Source of the DNA: Paracoccaceae bacterium | GTDB taxonomy: Bacteria > Pseudomonadota > Alphaproteobacteria > Rhodobacterales > Rhodobacteraceae | Direction of reading: 5' to 3' | Assembly: GCA_014654775.1 (NCBI GenBank) | Contig: JACVZW010000083.1 | Coordinates: forward strand, 62,001-126,000 | Length of the DNA stretch: 64,000 nucleotides | In this document: in pieces, positions 34,933 through 45,387 of the stretch | Layout of the letters: every line of letters begins with the position of its first letter | Numbering within the stretch: position 1 is the first letter of the stretch | The notes under the pieces: model-generated | Told to the model about the DNA's origin: nothing | Databases searched by the model: none | The model's input: only the letters and a program-made list of their open reading frames with translations | Program-made: the position numbers and the translations under genes

Positions 34933-35817
34933 ATGCGGGTTCTGTTCACGGGCGGGTCGGGGAAGGCGGGCAAGCATGTGGTGGCCTATCTGGCCGCAGC
35001 GGGGCATCGTGTGGTCAATGTCGACCGGGTGCCGCTGAATCACCCCGGCGTGCATGACGTCCTCGCCGACATCACCGATGCGGGGCAGATGTTTTCGGTC
35101 ATGTCGGGCCATGCGGGTTATGACGAGCTTGATCAGGGTGCGGCCAAACCCTTCGATGCCGTGGTCCATTTCGCCGCGATCCCGCGGCTGATGATGTGCG
35201 CGGATACCGAGACGTATCGCGTCAACGTGGTGGGAACCTACAACGTGATCGAGGCGGCGGTGAAGCTGGGGATCCGCAAGATCCTCATCGCCTCGTCCGA
35301 GACGACCTATGGAGTTTGCTTCTCGGAAGGTGTGGTGGACCCCAAGGTCCTGCCCTTGGAAGAGGATTACGACATCGACCCGATGGACAGCTACGGCATG
35401 TCCAAGAAGGTGAACGAGGTCACGGCGCGCAGCTTCCAGCGCCGGTCAGGGTTTGACATCTACGCGCTGCGGATCGGCAACGTGATTGAGCCGCATGAAT
35501 ATGCGACGGTCTTCCCGCCCTTGAAGGACGATCCGGGCCTGCGTCGGCGGATTACGTTTTCCTATATCGACGCGCGCGATCTGGGGCAGATCGTCGATCT
35601 CTGCCTGAAGAAGGACGGGTTGGGGTATCAGGTCTTCAACGCCGTCAACGACACGAATTCCGTGCCGCAGGAGAATGCCGAACTGCTCAAGCGGTTCTTC
35701 CCCAATGTGCCCCTGTCGCGCGAGGTGGGGCCGAACGAAAGCCTCCTGTCTAACCGCAAGATCCGCGAGGTGCTGGGCTTCAAGGAACAGCACAATTGGC
35801 GGCAATATGTGATGTGA
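34933..35817 (+). CDS. NAD-dependent epimerase/dehydratase (extended SDR)
   Basis: 294 residues. The Rossmann motif VLFTGGSGKAGKHVV and active site Y-x3-K (SYGMSKK) are intact, with a Ser-Glu-Thr stretch (IASSETTYG) for the catalytic Ser/Thr. These features mark an extended SDR acting on a nucleotide sugar or similar; I cannot fix the substrate. GGGAGGCGG ribosome-binding site 5 bases before the ATG. It converges on the GST gene with a palindrome between. Confidence 0.87.
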   Translation: MRVLFTGGSGKAGKHVVAYLAAAGHRVVNVDRVPLNHPGVHDVLADITDAGQMFSVMSGHAGYDELDQGAAKPFDAVVHFAAIPRLMMCADTETYRVNVVGTYNVIEAAVKLGIRKILIASSETTYGVCFSEGVVDPKVLPLEEDYDIDPMDSYGMSKKVNEVTARSFQRRSGFDIYALRIGNVIEPHEYATVFPPLKDDPGLRRRITFSYIDARDLGQIVDLCLKKDGLGYQVFNAVNDTNSVPQENAELLKRFFPNVPLSREVGPNESLLSNRKIREVLGFKEQHNWRQYVM

Positions 35818-35823
35818 CCGGAC

Positions 35824-35851
35824 GTAGGATGGGCAGTATTGCCCATCCTAC
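35824..35851. terminator. GTAGGATGGGCA palindrome, copy 2, bidirectional terminator
   Basis: 12-bp arms GTAGGATGGGCA/TGCCCATCCTAC with a GTAT loop, 7 bases past the SDR stop and 16 before the end of the convergent GST gene. Confidence 0.7.
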
Positions 35852-35866
35852 ACTGCCGCGGTCCTG

Positions 35867-36511
35867 CTATTCCGGTTCCGCCATCCGGCCTGCCCACATC
35901 TTCTGGAAGGCGGAGCGCGACTGTGCGGCCTTCAGCCAGCGCGCCACTTCGGGGAATTCGGCGATCAGGGCGGCGTTGCCCTGCGCGTAGCGCAGGCATT
36001 CGGCGGTGTTGATGTCGGCCACGGTGAAGCGGTCGCCCACCAGCCAGTCGCGGCCGGCAAGGTGGCTGTTCAGACGGGCGAGGGGACGGCGCAGCTTTTC
36101 GGCGGCAACCTTCACGATGCCTTCGCCCGTGGCCCCGGCTGGGGCTTGCAGTATCTCCAGCGCCGGGCCTTCCACGGCGGTCGCAGCGAACAGCGCCCAT
36201 TGCTCCATCTGCGCGGTTTCCGCGTCATCCGCAGGCCCCAGCGCACCGCCATAGCGTCGGGCGAGGTAGAGCGAGATGGCAAGACTTTCAGTCAGGATCA
36301 GGTCACCATCCTGCAAGGCGGGGATCTGGCCTTGCGGGTTGATTTTCAGGAATTCGGGCGAGGCGGAATGCAGCGGTGCGTCCGACGCCTTGGGGTCGGC
36401 CAGCCGATAGGCCTGGATTACGGGAACATGGGTAAAGGGCGTGCCAGTTTCGTGCAGCAGCCAGAGCGGGCGCGTCGCCCGCGAGCGGTAGACGCCATAA
36501 AGCGTGAGCAT
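35867..36511 (-). CDS. Glutathione S-transferase family protein
   Basis: 214 residues. N-terminal thioredoxin-like domain with LYGVYRSRATRPLWLLHETG, INPQGQIPALQDGDLILTESLAIS (cis-Pro and Glu-Ser that bind glutathione), then a helical C-terminal domain including WLVGDRFTVADIN. Substrate unknown. The open frame extends far upstream but only as antisense to ppk2. Confidence 0.92.
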   Translation of the reverse strand: MLTLYGVYRSRATRPLWLLHETGTPFTHVPVIQAYRLADPKASDAPLHSASPEFLKINPQGQIPALQDGDLILTESLAISLYLARRYGGALGPADDAETAQMEQWALFAATAVEGPALEILQAPAGATGEGIVKVAAEKLRRPLARLNSHLAGRDWLVGDRFTVADINTAECLRYAQGNAALIAEFPEVARWLKAAQSRSAFQKMWAGRMAEPE

Positions 36512-36664
36512 GGTCGGTCCTTCGGAGTCGTGGGTCCTCGACCGCAGGCTAGACCGGGACAGCCTGCAACATAAAGTGTAAGTTTTGCCGTTATTGACTG
36601 GGATCAAGGCGCGAACCGCACCGCTATGGGAGGGGTGCGGGATCACTTTCGAGGGAGGTTCGTG

Positions 36665-37633
36665 ATGGACGGGGACAAGGTGGAAAAGGCTGACGGGCTT
36701 CCGCTCGACGCGCCGCAGCCCGAGGCCGAGGTTGGGGCCGAGGCTGAGGACGACCATCCGCAGGGGCCGCAGCATTATCCCACGGTCAGTTCCGACCGGA
36801 TTCGCGCCACTTTCGAAGCGGGTCTCTACCCCTATCATCGGCCCTTGGGTCGAAAGGCCTATGAAACCGAAAAGGCCGCCCTTCAGGCCGAGCTTTTGAA
36901 GGTCCAGATCTGGGCGCAGGAGACGGGGCAAAAATTCGTCATCCTGATGGAAGGGCGCGATGCCGCCGGCAAGGGCGGCACGATCAAGCGCTTCATGGAA
37001 CATCTGAACCCGCGCTATGCCCGCGTCTGCGCCCTGACGAAGCCCAGCGATGTGGAAAAGGGGCAGTGGTTCTTCCAGCGCTATATCGCGCATCTGCCGA
37101 CGGCGGGGGAAATGGTCTTCTACGACCGCAGTTGGTACAACCGCGCGGGGGTGGAGCGGGTGATGGGCTTCTGCTCCCCCTCGGAATACCTTGAATTCAT
37201 GCGGCAGGTGCCAGAGCTGGAGCGGATGCTCGTCCGGTCGGGCATCCGGCTTTACAAATACTGGTTCTCGGTCACGCAGGAAGAGCAGCGCAAGCGTTTC
37301 GAAGCGCGCGAGACAGACCCGTTGAAGCGGTGGAAACTCTCGCCCATCGACAAGGCGTCCTTGGACAAATGGGATGACTATACCGAGGCGAAAGAGGCGA
37401 TGTTCTTCTACACGGACACGGCCGATGCGCCCTGGGTCATCGTCAAGTCCAATGACAAGAAGCGCGCGCGCCTGAACGCCATGCGGCATTTCCTGCTGAC
37501 GGTGGATTATCCCGAAAAGAACTGGGACGTGATCGGCCTGCCCGATCCGCTGATCGTGGGGCGGGCCAGCCAGGTGATCAACGGGGCGGGGCATATCCTT
37601 GATGCCGCGACCCACCCGGCGGTTCGCCGCTGA
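36665..37633 (+). CDS. ppk2: Polyphosphate kinase 2
   Basis: 322 residues. PPK2 enzymes mainly use polyphosphate to phosphorylate GDP/ADP or NMPs. Walker A LMEGRDAAGKGGTIKRF and the lid/Walker B motif VFYDRSWYNRAGVERVMGF are intact, with KYWFSVTQEEQRKRFEAR afterwards. An acidic ~45-residue N-terminal extension precedes the domain. ATG at 36665 follows GAGGGAGG. Together with ppk1 and ppx at 19-23 kb this is the third polyphosphate gene in the window. Confidence 0.95.
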   Translation: MDGDKVEKADGLPLDAPQPEAEVGAEAEDDHPQGPQHYPTVSSDRIRATFEAGLYPYHRPLGRKAYETEKAALQAELLKVQIWAQETGQKFVILMEGRDAAGKGGTIKRFMEHLNPRYARVCALTKPSDVEKGQWFFQRYIAHLPTAGEMVFYDRSWYNRAGVERVMGFCSPSEYLEFMRQVPELERMLVRSGIRLYKYWFSVTQEEQRKRFEARETDPLKRWKLSPIDKASLDKWDDYTEAKEAMFFYTDTADAPWVIVKSNDKKRARLNAMRHFLLTVDYPEKNWDVIGLPDPLIVGRASQVINGAGHILDAATHPAVRR

Positions 37634-37697
37634 GGGTGGTTGCGGCGGGGCGGACGGGGGCCTAACTCTGGCGCCATGGGCATTGGCCGGAGGGGGC

Positions 37698-38327
37698 ATG
37701 CATCTGGCGTGGGCGATGGCGGGTCTGGTGGCGCTGGCGGGGCCTGCGGCGGCCCATCCGCATATCTTCATGGAGACGGAGATCGAGGTGCTGCGCGATG
37801 CCGAGGGGCGCGCGGCCGCGCTGCGCGTGACCTGGACCTATGACCCCTTCTTCTCGCTGGTCCTGATCACCGAACGGGGGCTGGATCCGGATGGGGACGG
37901 CACCCTGACGGCGGCGGAAACGGCGGCGCTTCAGGGGTTCGACATGAATTGGGAACCGGGCTTTCCGGGCGACACGTATGCCTTCGCCGGGGCGCAGGCG
38001 GTGGCCCTGTCCGGCCCGCGCGACGGCGTGGCGCGTTATGAGGGGGGGCGGATCATCTCCTCCCATATCCGCGATCTGGTGGTTCCGGTGTCGGGGCTGC
38101 TGGTGGTGAAGAATTACGACCCCACCTATTACACCGAATACACGATCCGTGCCGTGCGGGCCGAAGGCTGCGCGACCGAGATCATCGCCCCCGACCTGAC
38201 CGAGGCCGAGCGCGCCCTTCAGGCGGCCTTGGCCGAATTGCCCGCGGATGTGGATGTCGAGATGGGCTTTCCCGAGGTGGGGGCCGTTTTCGCGCAAGAA
38301 GTGCGGGTCACATGCGCCGCATCCTGA
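37698..38327 (+). CDS. DUF1007 periplasmic protein, partner of NicO transporter
   Basis: 209 residues. A signal peptide (HLAWAMAGLVALAGPAAA) is followed by the DUF1007 opening HPHIFMETEIEVL, where the mature N-terminal histidines could bind metal. YDPFFSLVLITERGLDPDGDGTLTAAE resembles an EF-like acidic loop. It overlaps the following NicO-type gene by 16 bases. DUF1007-NicO pairs are considered metal (nickel, cobalt or zinc) transport systems. Confidence 0.85.
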   Translation: MHLAWAMAGLVALAGPAAAHPHIFMETEIEVLRDAEGRAAALRVTWTYDPFFSLVLITERGLDPDGDGTLTAAETAALQGFDMNWEPGFPGDTYAFAGAQAVALSGPRDGVARYEGGRIISSHIRDLVVPVSGLLVVKNYDPTYYTEYTIRAVRAEGCATEIIAPDLTEAERALQAALAELPADVDVEMGFPEVGAVFAQEVRVTCAAS

Positions 38328-39259
38328 CGCTGGCCGGGATCGGGGTGGCGGCCCTGCTGGGGCTGCTTTGGCTGTCGGGCGGGGTCGACAGTCTGGCGCG
38401 GGCGGCGGCCGAGGCGCAGCGTGCGCTGCAGGCCCCGCTGGCGGGGGCGGTGCGCGCAGTGCAGGCGGGGCAGCCTGCGGCATGGGCTGGGCTCATGGTC
38501 ATATGTTTTGGTTATGGCGTCGTGCATGCGGCGGGGCCGGGGCATGGGAAGTTCGTGATCGGCGGCTATGGTCTGGCGCGACGAGTTCCCTTGCTGCGTC
38601 TGGGGACAGTCGCGCTTGCGGCCTCTCTGGCGCAGGCGGGCGTGGCGGTGGCGCTGGTCTATGCGGGCGTGCTGGCGCTGGGCTGGACGCGGGAGCGGAT
38701 GGTGGGGCTGGCCGAGGGGGCATTGGCGGCGGCAAGCTGGGGGGTGATCGTGGTGCTGGGCCTGTGGCTGGTCTGGCGGGGCCTGCGCCGGGCGCTGCAG
38801 CAGGCACGTGCCCGGACGGCGGATGCGGGGCATGGCCTCCACCATCACGGCCATCACCATCACGACCACGACCATGACTATGAGCATGACCACGGTCCTG
38901 ACTGCGGCTGCGGCCATTCCCATGGGCCGAGCGTGGCCGAAGTGGCCGGTCTGACCGGCTGGCGCGATACGCTGGCCTTGATCGGCAGCGTGGCGATCCG
39001 GCCCTGTTCCGGGGCGCTCTTCCTGCTGATCCTGACCTTCCAGATGGGCATCGGCGCGGCGGGCGTGGCCGGGGCCTTCGCCATCGGACTGGGCGTGGCA
39101 GTGGTCACCATCGGGGTCGCGAGTCTGGCGGTCTGGTCGCGCGAAGGAGTGCTGGCGGGCTTGGGCGAGGCGCGGGTCTGGAAGGTGCTGCCGGTGATCG
39201 AGATCGCAGGCGGCGCGATGATCGCGGCGCTGGCGATAGGGATGCTGCTCGGGGCGTAG
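38312..39259 (+). CDS. NicO/RcnA-family metal transporter
   Basis: 315-residue inner-membrane protein with about six hydrophobic segments. GYGVVHAAGPGHGKFVIGGYGLARR is the NicO signature. Between segments 3 and 4 there is a cytoplasmic or periplasmic loop very rich in His/Asp (HHHGHHHHDHDHDYEHDHG) ending in CGCGHSHG, a typical metal-sensing or delivery loop. Nickel/cobalt efflux or uptake; direction uncertain. TAG stop lies in the palindrome at 39256-39283. Confidence 0.9.
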   Translation: MRRILTLAGIGVAALLGLLWLSGGVDSLARAAAEAQRALQAPLAGAVRAVQAGQPAAWAGLMVICFGYGVVHAAGPGHGKFVIGGYGLARRVPLLRLGTVALAASLAQAGVAVALVYAGVLALGWTRERMVGLAEGALAAASWGVIVVLGLWLVWRGLRRALQQARARTADAGHGLHHHGHHHHDHDHDYEHDHGPDCGCGHSHGPSVAEVAGLTGWRDTLALIGSVAIRPCSGALFLLILTFQMGIGAAGVAGAFAIGLGVAVVTIGVASLAVWSREGVLAGLGEARVWKVLPVIEIAGGAMIAALAIGMLLGA

Positions 39260-39283
39260 GATGGGCAATACTGCCCATCCTAC
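39256..39283. terminator. GTAGGATGGGCA palindrome, copy 3
   Basis: 12-bp arms as in copies 1 and 2. The TAG at 39257-39259 is the stop codon of the NicO gene. Here the next gene (MATE) is co-directional, so the element separates two same-strand units. Confidence 0.7.
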
Positions 39284-39367
39284 CGGATGAAATCCGGCAC
39301 AGACAACGCCGCAGCGCGGCGAGGGTCGCGTCTTGTTCCTGTCGCGGCGCGGGGTTAAGCCGGGCCC

Positions 39368-40732
39368 ATGACGCAGCCCCTGACCCATACCGGCCACGCA
39401 CGGGCCACTCTCGTGCTGGGCCTGCCCCTCATCGGCAGCCATCTTGCGCAGATGGCGCTACATGTCACCGATACGGTGATGATGGGCTGGTACGGGGTGA
39501 CGGAACTGGCCGCCACGGTTCTGGGCGCGTCAAGTTTCTTCGTGATCTTCATCCTCGGCTCCGGTTTCGCGCAGGCCGTGATGCCCATGGTCGCGGCGGC
39601 GCTGGCGGAAGGGGACGAGACGCAGGTCCGCCGCGACGCCCGCATGGGGCTGTGGCTGTCGATCCTCTTTGGTCTGGCCTGCTATCCCCTGTTCTGGTGG
39701 TCGGGTCCGATCCTGCTGGCGCTGGGCCAGAAGCCAGAGGTGGCGGAGCTGTCGCAGGCTTACCTGCAGGTGGCGGGGCTGGGCATGATCCCCGCGCTGA
39801 TGGTGATGGCGCTGAAAAGCTATCTCGCCGCGCTGGGGCGAACGCAGGTGGTGCTTTGGGTCACGCTGGGATCGGTCGCGCTGAACGTCGCGATAAACTG
39901 GGCCTTCATCTTCGGCAATTGGGGCGCGCCGGAACTGGGCGTGGTGGGGGCGGCGCTGGCGACGCTCGCTGTGCAGGTGGCAAGCGTTGCCGCGCTGGGC
40001 CTTTACGCGGGCTGGTTGCCCGAATTGCGGCGGTTCCGGCTGTGGCAGCGGTTTTGGCGGGCGGATTGGGTGGCCTTTGGCCGCGTGTTCCGGCTGGGCT
40101 GGCCCATAGGGCTGACCGGGCTGGCCGAAAGCGGGATGTTTCAGGCCAGCGCCCTGATGATGGGCTGGATCGGCACGGTGGAACTGGCCGCACATGGCAT
40201 CGCGATGGAGGTGGCGGCGCTGGCCTTCATGGTGCATCTGGGCCTGTCCAATGCGGTGACGATCCGCACGGCCCATGCCGACGGGGCAGGGGACGCGCGC
40301 GCCATGCGCGACGGGGCGCTGGTGGGGATCGCGCTGTCCTTCGGCTTTGGCGTGGCCATGGTGGTGCTGTTCCTCGCGCTGCCCGAGCCGATCATCGCGG
40401 TCTTCCTCGACATGGCGAAACCCGAAAGCGCCGAGATCGTGGCCTTCGGCACTGTACTTCTAGCGCTGGCGGCGTTGTTCCAATTGGCCGATGCGATGCA
40501 GGTGATCGCGCTGGGCCTTCTGCGCGGGGTGCAGGACACCAAGGTGCCCATGTGGTTGGCGGCGGTCAGCTATTGGGGCATCGGCATCCCCTGCAGCTAT
40601 GTGCTGGCCTTCCCGCTGGGCTTTGGTGCGGTGGGGCTCTGGCTGGGGCTGGTGGTGGGGCTGACCTGCGCCGCAGCCAGCCTGATGTGGCGGTTCTGGG
40701 CGGGCTATCGGCGGCGGGCGCTGGCGGGGTGA
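39368..40732 (+). CDS. MATE-family multidrug/toxin efflux transporter
   Basis: 454 residues with 12 hydrophobic segments in two six-helix halves. The start GLPLIGSHLAQMALHVTDTVMMGWYG and the internal GLTGLAESGMFQASALMMGWIG repeat this family motif. NorM-like Na+- or H+-coupled drug antiporter. Substrate unknown; no adjacent regulator. Confidence 0.93.
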   Translation: MTQPLTHTGHARATLVLGLPLIGSHLAQMALHVTDTVMMGWYGVTELAATVLGASSFFVIFILGSGFAQAVMPMVAAALAEGDETQVRRDARMGLWLSILFGLACYPLFWWSGPILLALGQKPEVAELSQAYLQVAGLGMIPALMVMALKSYLAALGRTQVVLWVTLGSVALNVAINWAFIFGNWGAPELGVVGAALATLAVQVASVAALGLYAGWLPELRRFRLWQRFWRADWVAFGRVFRLGWPIGLTGLAESGMFQASALMMGWIGTVELAAHGIAMEVAALAFMVHLGLSNAVTIRTAHADGAGDARAMRDGALVGIALSFGFGVAMVVLFLALPEPIIAVFLDMAKPESAEIVAFGTVLLALAALFQLADAMQVIALGLLRGVQDTKVPMWLAAVSYWGIGIPCSYVLAFPLGFGAVGLWLGLVVGLTCAAASLMWRFWAGYRRRALAG

Positions 40733-40756
40733 ACAGCGTGCCTCACGTGGGCACCG

Positions 40757-41173
40757 TCACTCCGCCGCCTTGGCCCCCTTGACCAGCCGATCCGCCTTGC
40801 GCCGGATCAGGACCGACCGCAGGTCATGCATGGCAAGGAGAAGGGCGTCCGTCACCTGATCGAGATCCTCATCGCTCGCGCGTGTCTGCGCCCACTGCGC
40901 GGTCAAGTTCAGATGATCGACCGCCCGGCGGATGTCGTCGAGGTCGCGCCGCGACAGTTCCGCGCTGCGGGTGGCGATCCAATCCTTGATCAGCGCGCGT
41001 TCCTGCGGCGTGAGGGCATGATCTCCATGCGCCTTCACATTGCCGTTCTTCAGGTTGATCGTCGCGATCTCGTCCAACTCGATCCGGCGCTGGCGGTTCT
41101 CGGTATCCACCTTGAACAGCACGGCTCCGTTCTCGCGGATGCGGAAATAATAGTCCGGCAGATCGCCCGGCAC
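40757..41173 (-). CDS. Conserved hypothetical protein downstream of aspartate aminotransferase
   Basis: 138 residues, no membrane segment or signal. An N-terminal beta-rich part (LPDYYFRIRENGAVLFKVDTENRQRRIELDEIATINLKNG) is followed by two helices rich in Arg/Glu. I recall homologues beside aatA in Rhodobacterales, but know no function. It begins 12 bases after the aminotransferase stop, so it is probably co-transcribed. Confidence 0.75.
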   Translation of the reverse strand: MPGDLPDYYFRIRENGAVLFKVDTENRQRRIELDEIATINLKNGNVKAHGDHALTPQERALIKDWIATRSAELSRRDLDDIRRAVDHLNLTAQWAQTRASDEDLDQVTDALLLAMHDLRSVLIRRKADRLVKGAKAAE

Positions 41174-41185
41174 GCCATACCCCCC

Positions 41186-42427
<1,242 letters not shown>

Positions 42428-42471
42428 TTAGGGTGCGTGGGTTGGGGGTTCAAGCTGGATCGAGGCGGCAG

Positions 42472-42747
42472 ATGACAGAGACGGCGGAGGCGCGCCTGAA
42501 ACGGATGGCGATGCGCAGCTGGCGGCGAGGCACCAAAGAGATGGACCTGATCCTCGGTCCATGGGCCGACGCGCATCTGGCGCGGCTGGATCCGGCACGG
42601 CTGGTCACCTACGAGCTTCTGCTGGCCGAAAACGATCAGGACCTGATGGCTTGGATCTTTGGGCAGGCGCAGCCACCCGAACGCATCGCGCCGCTTCTGG
42701 GCGAGATTGCCGCCTATGCACGGTCGCGGCTGTCGGCGCAGGGCTGA
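42472..42747 (+). CDS. sdhE: FAD assembly factor SdhE
   Basis: 91 residues. SdhE/SDHAF2 proteins aid covalent flavin attachment to succinate dehydrogenase. The signature RSWRRGTKEMDLILGPWAD (RGxxE motif) and YELLLAENDQDLMAWIFG are intact. ATG at 42472. It is divergent from aatA and followed 68 bases later by a MarR-type regulator gene. Confidence 0.93.
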   Translation: MTETAEARLKRMAMRSWRRGTKEMDLILGPWADAHLARLDPARLVTYELLLAENDQDLMAWIFGQAQPPERIAPLLGEIAAYARSRLSAQG

Positions 42748-42815
42748 CCGCGCTTTACGGGATATTGGTATTTTCGGGCGATTCTCTCTTCCGTGACACG
42801 GTTGCGGAGGTTGCG

Positions 42816-43313
42816 ATGACGGTGCAGGAAACGGTGCTGGACGGGTCCGAACGGGCTTTCCTTGCCGGATATCTGGAAATGCTGGGGCTGGTGGAGCGGC
42901 TGCACCGCCTGCTTCTGGACGTGATCAAGGATGAGTTCGAAATGCTGCGGATCGTAGAGGTGAACCCGGTGCAGGGTCTTCTCCTCTTCAACATCGGCGA
43001 GAATGAATTAAGCGCTGGGGAACTGAAGACGCGCGGCTTCTATCAGGGCTCGAATGTCAGCTACAACCTGAAGAAGCTGGTCGAGGCAGGCTATATGCAC
43101 CATCAGCGGTCCGAGGTGGATCGCCGATCCGTGCGGGTGAAGCTGACCGAGAAAGGGCGCAAGCTGCGCGCCACGATCGCCGAGCTTTTCGCCCGCCATG
43201 CCGCGCTGATGCTGCGGCGCGGGGTGCTGGACCTTTCGGCGATGGATCAGATCGGACAGGGGCTGCGTCGGACGGAACGGATGTGGATGGAGCAGATCCG
43301 CTACATCTACTGA
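42816..43313 (+). CDS. MarR-type winged-helix regulator (LdtR-like)
   Basis: 165 residues. N-terminal helix for dimerisation, then NPVQGLLLFNIGENELSAGELKTRGFYQGSNVSYNLKKLVEAGYMHHQRSEVDRRSVRVKLTEKGRKLR, read here in parts, a complete winged-helix with DRR wing. It resembles the alphaproteobacterial LdtR group that regulates L,D-transpeptidase and stress genes. GCGGAGGTTGCG precedes the ATG. It converges on the capsule gene kpsC, 9 bases between stops. Confidence 0.85.
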   Translation: MTVQETVLDGSERAFLAGYLEMLGLVERLHRLLLDVIKDEFEMLRIVEVNPVQGLLLFNIGENELSAGELKTRGFYQGSNVSYNLKKLVEAGYMHHQRSEVDRRSVRVKLTEKGRKLRATIAELFARHAALMLRRGVLDLSAMDQIGQGLRRTERMWMEQIRYIY

Positions 43314-43322
43314 CCCGGGCCG

Positions 43323-45380
43323 TCAGCCCCGCCAGAGATGGGCATGGCCCGCAAAGGCCCCCTGCAGCTTGGCCAGCAGGCGGTTGGCTGGCCCGGGATG
43401 CGGGATCGGGCCATGGGCCAGACGGTCCAGCGCCACTTCGGGCGGGCAGGGGCGGCGGGTGACCGGGTCGATATAGCGCGGATAGGCGATAAGCGCGGCA
43501 TGCGCCAACGCCGCCAGCGTCGGGCGCGGCTGTAGGCTGCCGTCAGGTCGGCGCAGGCGACGGGGCGGCACAGGGCCAAGGTCGCGCGTCAATCCCCATC
43601 CGGCGTAAAAGGGCGCGCCCAGCGTGGTGACGGGCTTGCCACGCAACAGCGCCTCGAACCCGAGGGTGGAGGTGATGGTCCAGACCTCGTCACAGGCGGC
43701 GATCAGCGCGGCAGGATCGGCATGGTGCAGGGTCATGTCGGCAAGACCCGCAAGGTCAGAGGCCGGGATCGCACCGGGGCGCAGCCCCGCCTCCACATCG
43801 GGATGCGGCTTGTAGATCAGGATCGCATCCGGGTTTGCGGCGCGGACGGCCTGCAGCAGGGCGCGGTTGCTGCGCACCTCGCCCGCGCCAAGGCGGATGG
43901 AGGCGTCATCTTCCACCTGCCCGGGCACAAGGATGCGGTGGCCCGCAGGCAAGTCGGGCAGCGCTGCGGCCTGCAGGTTGTACTTCGACAGGTTCAACGC
44001 GACCAGCCGAGCCACAAGCCGTTCGGCGCGCGCCGCGCCGCCGGGGGGCAGCGGGGACAGGATCAGCCGCTCCAGACGGCTTTCGCGCGTCGGATCGAAA
44101 TAGATGCCCCGATCATCCATGACCAGCGACAGCGGCGGGATCAGGTCCGCCCCCAACCCGCGCGACCGCAGGAAGCCATCCTCGATCCGGATCAGACCGG
44201 GCACATCCGGGCTCTGGCTGCCCCAGCCGATCAGGCGGCGCCCGCCGCGCGCGGCAACGGTCTGCGCCGCCTCCGGGCTGCGGGCAAAGATCACGGGCCT
44301 TTCCCGCCCGAAAACCTGCTGCAATGGCCTGCGCTTCCATAGGCGCATGTTCACCGCGACATGGCCGTGGCGGTCGGCCCGCCATGCCAGCACATCCGCC
44401 TCCAGCTGATCGATAGCCTCTTCGAAACTGCACAGCCGATCCCGGCAGGGATCGTACCATGTCGGCGCAAGGATCATCGCGGCGGCGAAAAGCTGCGCGC
44501 GGGTCAGGTTGCGGCGGCGGCGGGGGATCGGCTGTTCATCCACCGTCAGGCCCCACCCGGCATAGAAGGGCTGGCCGAAGACGCGCGGGCGATGCCCGGC
44601 AAGGATCGCCTCGAACCCCATCTGCGACGACACGGTATAGACGGCCAGCGCACCCTGCAGCAGCGCCCAAGGAGAGATCGGATCGCTGAACAGGGTCACG
44701 CCCGGGGGCAGCGCAGCAGGGTCGAAATGCCCCGGGCGCAGGCCAGTGCGGGTTTCGGGATGGACCTTGATCACGATCGGCACGGCGGGATGCTCTTCCC
44801 GCGCGGCCGCAAGCATGGCCTGAAAACTGGCCTCTGACGCGCCGGAATGGCGGATCGAGGCATCCCCCCGGGTCTGGTCGATCAACAGCACGTAGCCCGG
44901 GGCAGGGGGTGGGCAGTCAGGATCGTGATTGTTGTATTTCGTCAAGTCACTGGCAACTAGTCGGGCGATTCCGTCCTTTGCCCGTCCAAGGATGTTCGAA
45001 TCGTCCAAGGGCTCCGTTGCGATGATCCGCTCGATAAGCGATGGCGCGCCGCCGTCGAAATGCACCCCGACGGGATCGATCAGCAGGCCGAGCGGCCCGT
45101 TGTCCCGCCCGCCCTGCCGCCCCGGGCGAAGCGAGCGGAGAAAGGCATCCTCCACCCGGATCAGCGGTGCCCCATGGCGGGCTGCCGCCGCCTCGCCCCG
45201 CCATGCGGTGGGCGAGCGGCCCCAGACCACCACCCCCTCGCCTGGGCGGGGAAGGCCGGGCCGCACCTCGTGCCCTGCCGCAGCAAGGATGCGGCGCAGG
45301 TCGCGGTTCAGGAAGCCGCCATTCAGGAAACGCAACCGCCGGGGAATGGCCCCGGCGGTGCTGTCGGTCTGGATCGGCAT
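43323..45380 (-). CDS. kpsC: Capsule polysaccharide beta-Kdo transferase KpsC
   Basis: 685 residues, built from two tandem homologous glycosyltransferase domains (each with VWG/GWGSQSP, EDGFLRS/EDAFLRSL, GVHFDG or GIYFDPTRESRLERL, KYN and YTVSSQMGFEAIL-type or ITSTLGFEALLRGKPV followed by GAPFYAGWGLT). This is the KpsC architecture, which adds alternating beta-Kdo residues to lyso-phosphatidylglycerol as a capsule primer. With KpsS below it forms the Kdo linker, and both flank the exporter gene. Confidence 0.93.
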   Translation of the reverse strand: MPIQTDSTAGAIPRRLRFLNGGFLNRDLRRILAAAGHEVRPGLPRPGEGVVVWGRSPTAWRGEAAAARHGAPLIRVEDAFLRSLRPGRQGGRDNGPLGLLIDPVGVHFDGGAPSLIERIIATEPLDDSNILGRAKDGIARLVASDLTKYNNHDPDCPPPAPGYVLLIDQTRGDASIRHSGASEASFQAMLAAAREEHPAVPIVIKVHPETRTGLRPGHFDPAALPPGVTLFSDPISPWALLQGALAVYTVSSQMGFEAILAGHRPRVFGQPFYAGWGLTVDEQPIPRRRRNLTRAQLFAAAMILAPTWYDPCRDRLCSFEEAIDQLEADVLAWRADRHGHVAVNMRLWKRRPLQQVFGRERPVIFARSPEAAQTVAARGGRRLIGWGSQSPDVPGLIRIEDGFLRSRGLGADLIPPLSLVMDDRGIYFDPTRESRLERLILSPLPPGGAARAERLVARLVALNLSKYNLQAAALPDLPAGHRILVPGQVEDDASIRLGAGEVRSNRALLQAVRAANPDAILIYKPHPDVEAGLRPGAIPASDLAGLADMTLHHADPAALIAACDEVWTITSTLGFEALLRGKPVTTLGAPFYAGWGLTRDLGPVPPRRLRRPDGSLQPRPTLAALAHAALIAYPRYIDPVTRRPCPPEVALDRLAHGPIPHPGPANRLLAKLQGAFAGHAHLWRG

Positions 45381-45387
45381 GGCCGCG